DNA from: Pachyseris speciosa | Taxonomy: Eukaryota > Cnidaria > Anthozoa > Scleractinia > Pachyseridae | Assembly (NCBI GenBank): GCA_016490735.1 | Contig: JAEMWC010000560.1 | Location: forward strand, 135,001 to 199,000 | Direction: 5' to 3' | DNA length: 64,000 nt | In this document: positions 61,916-64,000 of the stretch, piece after piece | How positions within the stretch are numbered: the first letter of the stretch is position 1 | Layout: every line of letters starts with the position of its first letter | Program-made: the position numbers and the translations under genes | Notes under the pieces: model-generated | The model's input: only the letters and a program-made list of their open reading frames with translations | What the model was told of the DNA's origin: nothing | Databases searched by the model: none

Positions 61916-61978
61916 AGTAGTATAGGAGTTGGGGTACGAGCACAGTTTTGTGCCCTTACCCCCCACTCCTATACTACT
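61916..61978. repeat. Terminal palindrome of Polinton copy B
   Basis: The first 29 bp (AGTAGTATAGGAGTTGGGG … GCACA) are repeated as reverse complement at 61950-61978 (TGTGC … CACTCCTATACTACT) with a few mismatches, and a 4-6-base loop. Copy A has no such structure; its TIR instead has GCGCAAAAATTAAT subrepeats. The element end could fold as a hairpin. Confidence 0.85.
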
Positions 61979-62342
61979 GTTATCTATAGTTGTTCAATCT
62001 GATGGAACCAGCGCATTTTCCATCAATTATAATCTATATGTTTTTATAAATTTCTGGTACCAGCACATGATGAAATCTATAGTTGTTTAATCTGAAATTC
62101 TCGGAAAAATCACCAAGCGTGACATCCTCGGAAAAACAGGAAATGACTCATCACCTCTAGCTATTATTCTAAGTCACGAGACGGTCGCATGATTTTTTCT
62201 AACCAATCACAATGAAACAAGTTCCTTATTATAAATTCTTGAAGTAAAGTTTACTGACAATTTTTACTTAAAAAGTTTATGCTATTGTATGTAGACCGAC
62301 ACAGCTGTGCCGTGACGTCATGTGTTAGTAACATATAAAATA
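61979..62342. other. Subterminal region of copy B
   Basis: Two direct copies of ATCTATAGTTGTT(C/T)AATCTGA (61981 and 62078) flank AACCAGCGCA/TACCAGCACA motifs. From 62100 the sequence matches copy A's inner TIR (TTCTCGGAAAAATCACCAAG) and then copy A's left subterminal block up to about 62212. Non-coding. Confidence 0.7.
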
Positions 62343-62364
62343 ATATCTCATATAATAGTATAGA
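62343..62364 (+). promoter_or_regulatory. Conserved promoter of the zinc-ribbon gene, copy B
   Basis: TATCTCATATAATAGTATAG precedes the ATG at 62365 by two bases, identical to the copy A site (34740-34768, minus). Confidence 0.7.
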
Positions 62365-62928
62365 ATGATTTGTAATTCAGATATCCACATCGAATTGATA
62401 TCAAATGGAGAATATCATTGTCCTTTTTGTGATGAGAGAATAGCAGAACATAATGTTAAAAAAGAGGAACCGTGTTGTGATGAACAGAATGTGTTGAATG
62501 ATAATGGCGCGATTATATGCGTAAGTTGTGGTTCAGTTCATGGTTACAATGTTGCGAAAGAATACATTGATTTTCATGACAATATGTATAAAATAAAGAG
62601 AAAGTCTGTATATCACCGGAAGTATCATATTGAAAATGTAATAAATAAAATATGTCGTAAGAATGGATTTCAAATTTCTGTAAAAGATAAGGGTAAAATA
62701 TTTAAAATATTCGAAGAGATAGACAAAGTGCTTCCCTTGGTGAACAATAAACGTAAAAGAATGATTAACACTAAATTTATGCTTAAGCAAATATTTTTAA
62801 TGCTTGATCTTCCATTTGATGAAATAATAGTTACTAGATCAAAAAAGACGCTTGGATTTTATGATCAATATTGGGTTGAAATTCTATTGTTAAGATTTGA
62901 TGTGATTATTGGTATTATCAGACAGTGA
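62365..62928 (+). CDS. Zinc-ribbon transcription-factor-like protein (VLTF3/TFIIB-like), copy B
   Basis: 187 residues, intact, same length as the copy A protein. Zinc ligands are CPFC (19-22 region), a CC pair and CVSCGSVHGYN. The C-terminal two thirds are nearly identical to copy A (NMYKIKRKSVYHRKYHIENV; KKTLGFYDQYWVEILLLRF), while the N-terminal ribbon has diverged. The first Cys pair is kept in spacing despite that, which argues for function. Probably a sequence-specific activator of the element's own genes (inference). Confidence 0.7.
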   Translation: MICNSDIHIELISNGEYHCPFCDERIAEHNVKKEEPCCDEQNVLNDNGAIICVSCGSVHGYNVAKEYIDFHDNMYKIKRKSVYHRKYHIENVINKICRKNGFQISVKDKGKIFKIFEEIDKVLPLVNNKRKRMINTKFMLKQIFLMLDLPFDEIIVTRSKKTLGFYDQYWVEILLLRFDVIIGIIRQ

Positions 62929-63402
62929 ATTTTTCATCATATTTGACAAAATACTTGTCTATGATAGGGCTGTTATCAACGACATGATCGTCAATGTATT
63001 TCATGGTTGAATGTATAGTTGATGCCTCAAAATTGCCACTTCTCATGGTTTCCTTTATTGTATTCAGAAGGTGTTGGTAGCTTTGATAAGCATATGTGCA
63101 ATTCTGTATTTTCAGATCAAGGTTTTTATGTTTCATCCACCCTTGTATCAAAAGTGATGCTGTACTAATGGCTACCAAACTAACACCACCTGTTGCCACG
63201 CTTGCAGCGAGACCTCCAGTTGCAAAGATGATAGACAATGAGTTCCCAAGTAATTTCCATTTTTGAACCGTTTAACTGCCTGTTTATGAGCCCAACACTT
63301 TCTGTGATATGTGTGGTAATAGGCTTTTAATTCATTTACCTGATCTTCTGTTAATTCACCTGAAATATGGTTCCAGCTGAATATACTTTTTCTCTCTTTC
63401 AT
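62918..63402 (-). pseudogene. Two-helix membrane protein, copy B, frameshifted
   Basis: Starts MKERKSIFSWNHISGELTED at 63402, as in copy A. The frame is lost at an A5 run near 63259-63264 (copy A has A6 at the same place). The other frame then continues the protein with its TM helices (IFATGGLAASVATGGVSLVA) to the stop at 62918. A one-base homopolymer change, so a sequencing error is possible. Overlaps the convergent zinc-ribbon gene by 11 bp. Confidence 0.75.
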
Positions 63403-63411
63403 ATATATATT

Positions 63412-63834
63412 TTATACAATAATTCTATTAAAAAAGCAATAAAGAATCCCAGATATTTGGCCAGATAATGGAGATCTTTTTCTTCGCTTTGATGTAAATA
63501 AACAAGGTATTGCATAACAACATCCACGGTCTAATGAATAGCTATTATAAAATCTTCCATATGCATCATGAAGTATACCATGTGTTTGTAATGTATCAAT
63601 CCAACCAAGTGTATGTTCCAAGAAATGTGTCAAGCATCCACTACCAGGCCCAATAAGTCCAATATCCTTGTGAGTATATAAAATACTGTTGATTGGGATA
63701 AATGTATTGAAATGCTTGTGATACAGATATTGGTAAACCAAAGCTGATTTCAAAATTGAGTCATCAATATTATGATGTTGTTGTTTTGTTTCTTTAAAAA
63801 AGAATTTGATATATTTAATTGCTTCTTTTATCAT
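63412..63834 (-). CDS. Small PLA2-like candidate, copy B, intact
   Basis: 140 residues. N-terminal half is helical and charged (MIKEAIKYIKFFFKETKQQH). The conserved core is THKDIGLIGPGSGC, then LGWIDTLQTHGILHDAYGRF. The GPG loop and H-D pair are kept in both copies, with the C-terminal RSPLSGQISGILYCFF also conserved. That the intact version exists here shows copy A's stop is a lesion, not a normal end. The PLA2 reading is tentative: no Cys ladder, and the distance between loop and HD (about 27 residues) is near that of viral PLA2s. Confidence 0.6.
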   Translation of the reverse strand: MIKEAIKYIKFFFKETKQQHHNIDDSILKSALVYQYLYHKHFNTFIPINSILYTHKDIGLIGPGSGCLTHFLEHTLGWIDTLQTHGILHDAYGRFYNSYSLDRGCCYAIPCLFTSKRRKRSPLSGQISGILYCFFNRIIV

Positions 63835-64000
63835 ATACTATATCGTTGCATTAAAATTTGATGATGATCCAAGACTGTTTTTTCATCCATTATAATATCC
63901 AAATATACACAAAAGAAAGCAATGGAGCCATCTAAAGGTGCAATGGAGTTTGGATTCAAATCACCAAAAGTCATTTGTGTGCTGCCAGTTCTATTAGCTG
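63831..64000 (-). CDS. C-terminal end of the lectin-like fibre, copy B (partial)
   Basis: The minus strand from the window edge reads NRTGSTQMTFGDLNPNSIAP and ILMQRYSI, then a stop that overlaps the next gene's ATG. It is the same C-terminus as copy A's frame-shifted fibre, here in one frame as far as visible. The rest lies beyond the window. Confidence 0.8.
   Translation of the reverse strand, partial: ANRTGSTQMTFGDLNPNSIAPLDGSIAFFCVYLDIIMDEKTVLDHHQILMQRYSI

Larger units (their letters stand above)
61916..64000. mobile_element. Polinton copy B, left 2.1 kb only, inverted relative to copy A
   Basis: Begins AGTAGTATAG like copy A. It carries the homologues of copy A's right-end genes in mirrored order: zinc-ribbon factor (+), membrane protein (-), PLA2-like protein (-) and the end of the lectin-like fibre (-). 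It continues past the window. Protein similarity to copy A is high in the fibre cassette and lower in the zinc-ribbon N-terminus. Confidence 0.93.

Noticed and set aside
61351..61920. Host nuclear protein with AT-hook
   Set aside because: The ending SDKIKAKVW…EYVDFG is retroelement gag-like, and the last codons belong to the Polinton end; a cellular gene is less likely.
1..64000. tRNA or rRNA genes
   Set aside because: I looked for GTTCRANNC boxes with clover-leaf arms and conserved rRNA strings and found none that I could support by eye.

Overview
This is eukaryotic, almost certainly cnidarian (probably anthozoan) genomic DNA. There is a polycystin-1-type gene spread over many small phase-matched exons, a small secreted-protein gene with GT-AG introns, Penelope-like elements, several LINE families and many MITEs. 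The species cannot be fixed from the sequence alone.

Layout. (1) 310-7765 and 36912-40246 (+) hold exons of one polycystin-1-like receptor/channel gene (GAIN/GPS region, PLAT domain, TM domain, last TM and tail). It carries several frame breaks and an in-frame stop, so it reads as a decaying gene. (2) One intron (7766-36911) has been invaded in layers: a minus-strand L1-like LINE (8022-11263 plus 35140-~35990) is split by a complete Polinton/Maverick (adintovirus-like) element of 23,876 bp (11264-35139, 6-bp target duplication CTTCTA, ~332-bp TIRs ~99% identical), which is itself split by a ~4.2-kb two-gene DNA transposon (22300-26506). (3) 40247-48720 is a repeat graveyard: MITEs, LINE pieces and Penelope-like elements with hammerhead-ribozyme-like pLTRs, again nested. 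(4) 48721-57600 is mostly non-coding, made of diverged duplicated blocks. (5) 57603-59484 (+) is a four-exon gene for a small secreted protein. (6) 61351-61915 is a retroelement gag-like ORF cut by a second, related Polinton (61916 to the window end, inverted relative to the first).

The Polinton carries a full virus-like gene set: protein-primed family B DNA polymerase, retrovirus-like integrase with chromodomain fused to a parvovirus-like PLA2/virion domain, adenain-like protease fused to a virion protein, double-jelly-roll-type capsid, small basic AT-hook protein, penton-like protein, coiled-coil protein, FtsK/HerA-type packaging ATPase, collagen-like fibre genes, a small second PLA2-like candidate, a two-helix membrane protein, a zinc-ribbon late-transcription-factor-like protein, and HNH and BRO-N/nuclease accessory genes. 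Many of its genes share a short promoter-like signature (TCTAA, ~8-15 nt, then TATATG or CATATG) placed directly on the start codon. Several genes carry single stops or frameshifts, so copy A looks young but probably no longer intact.
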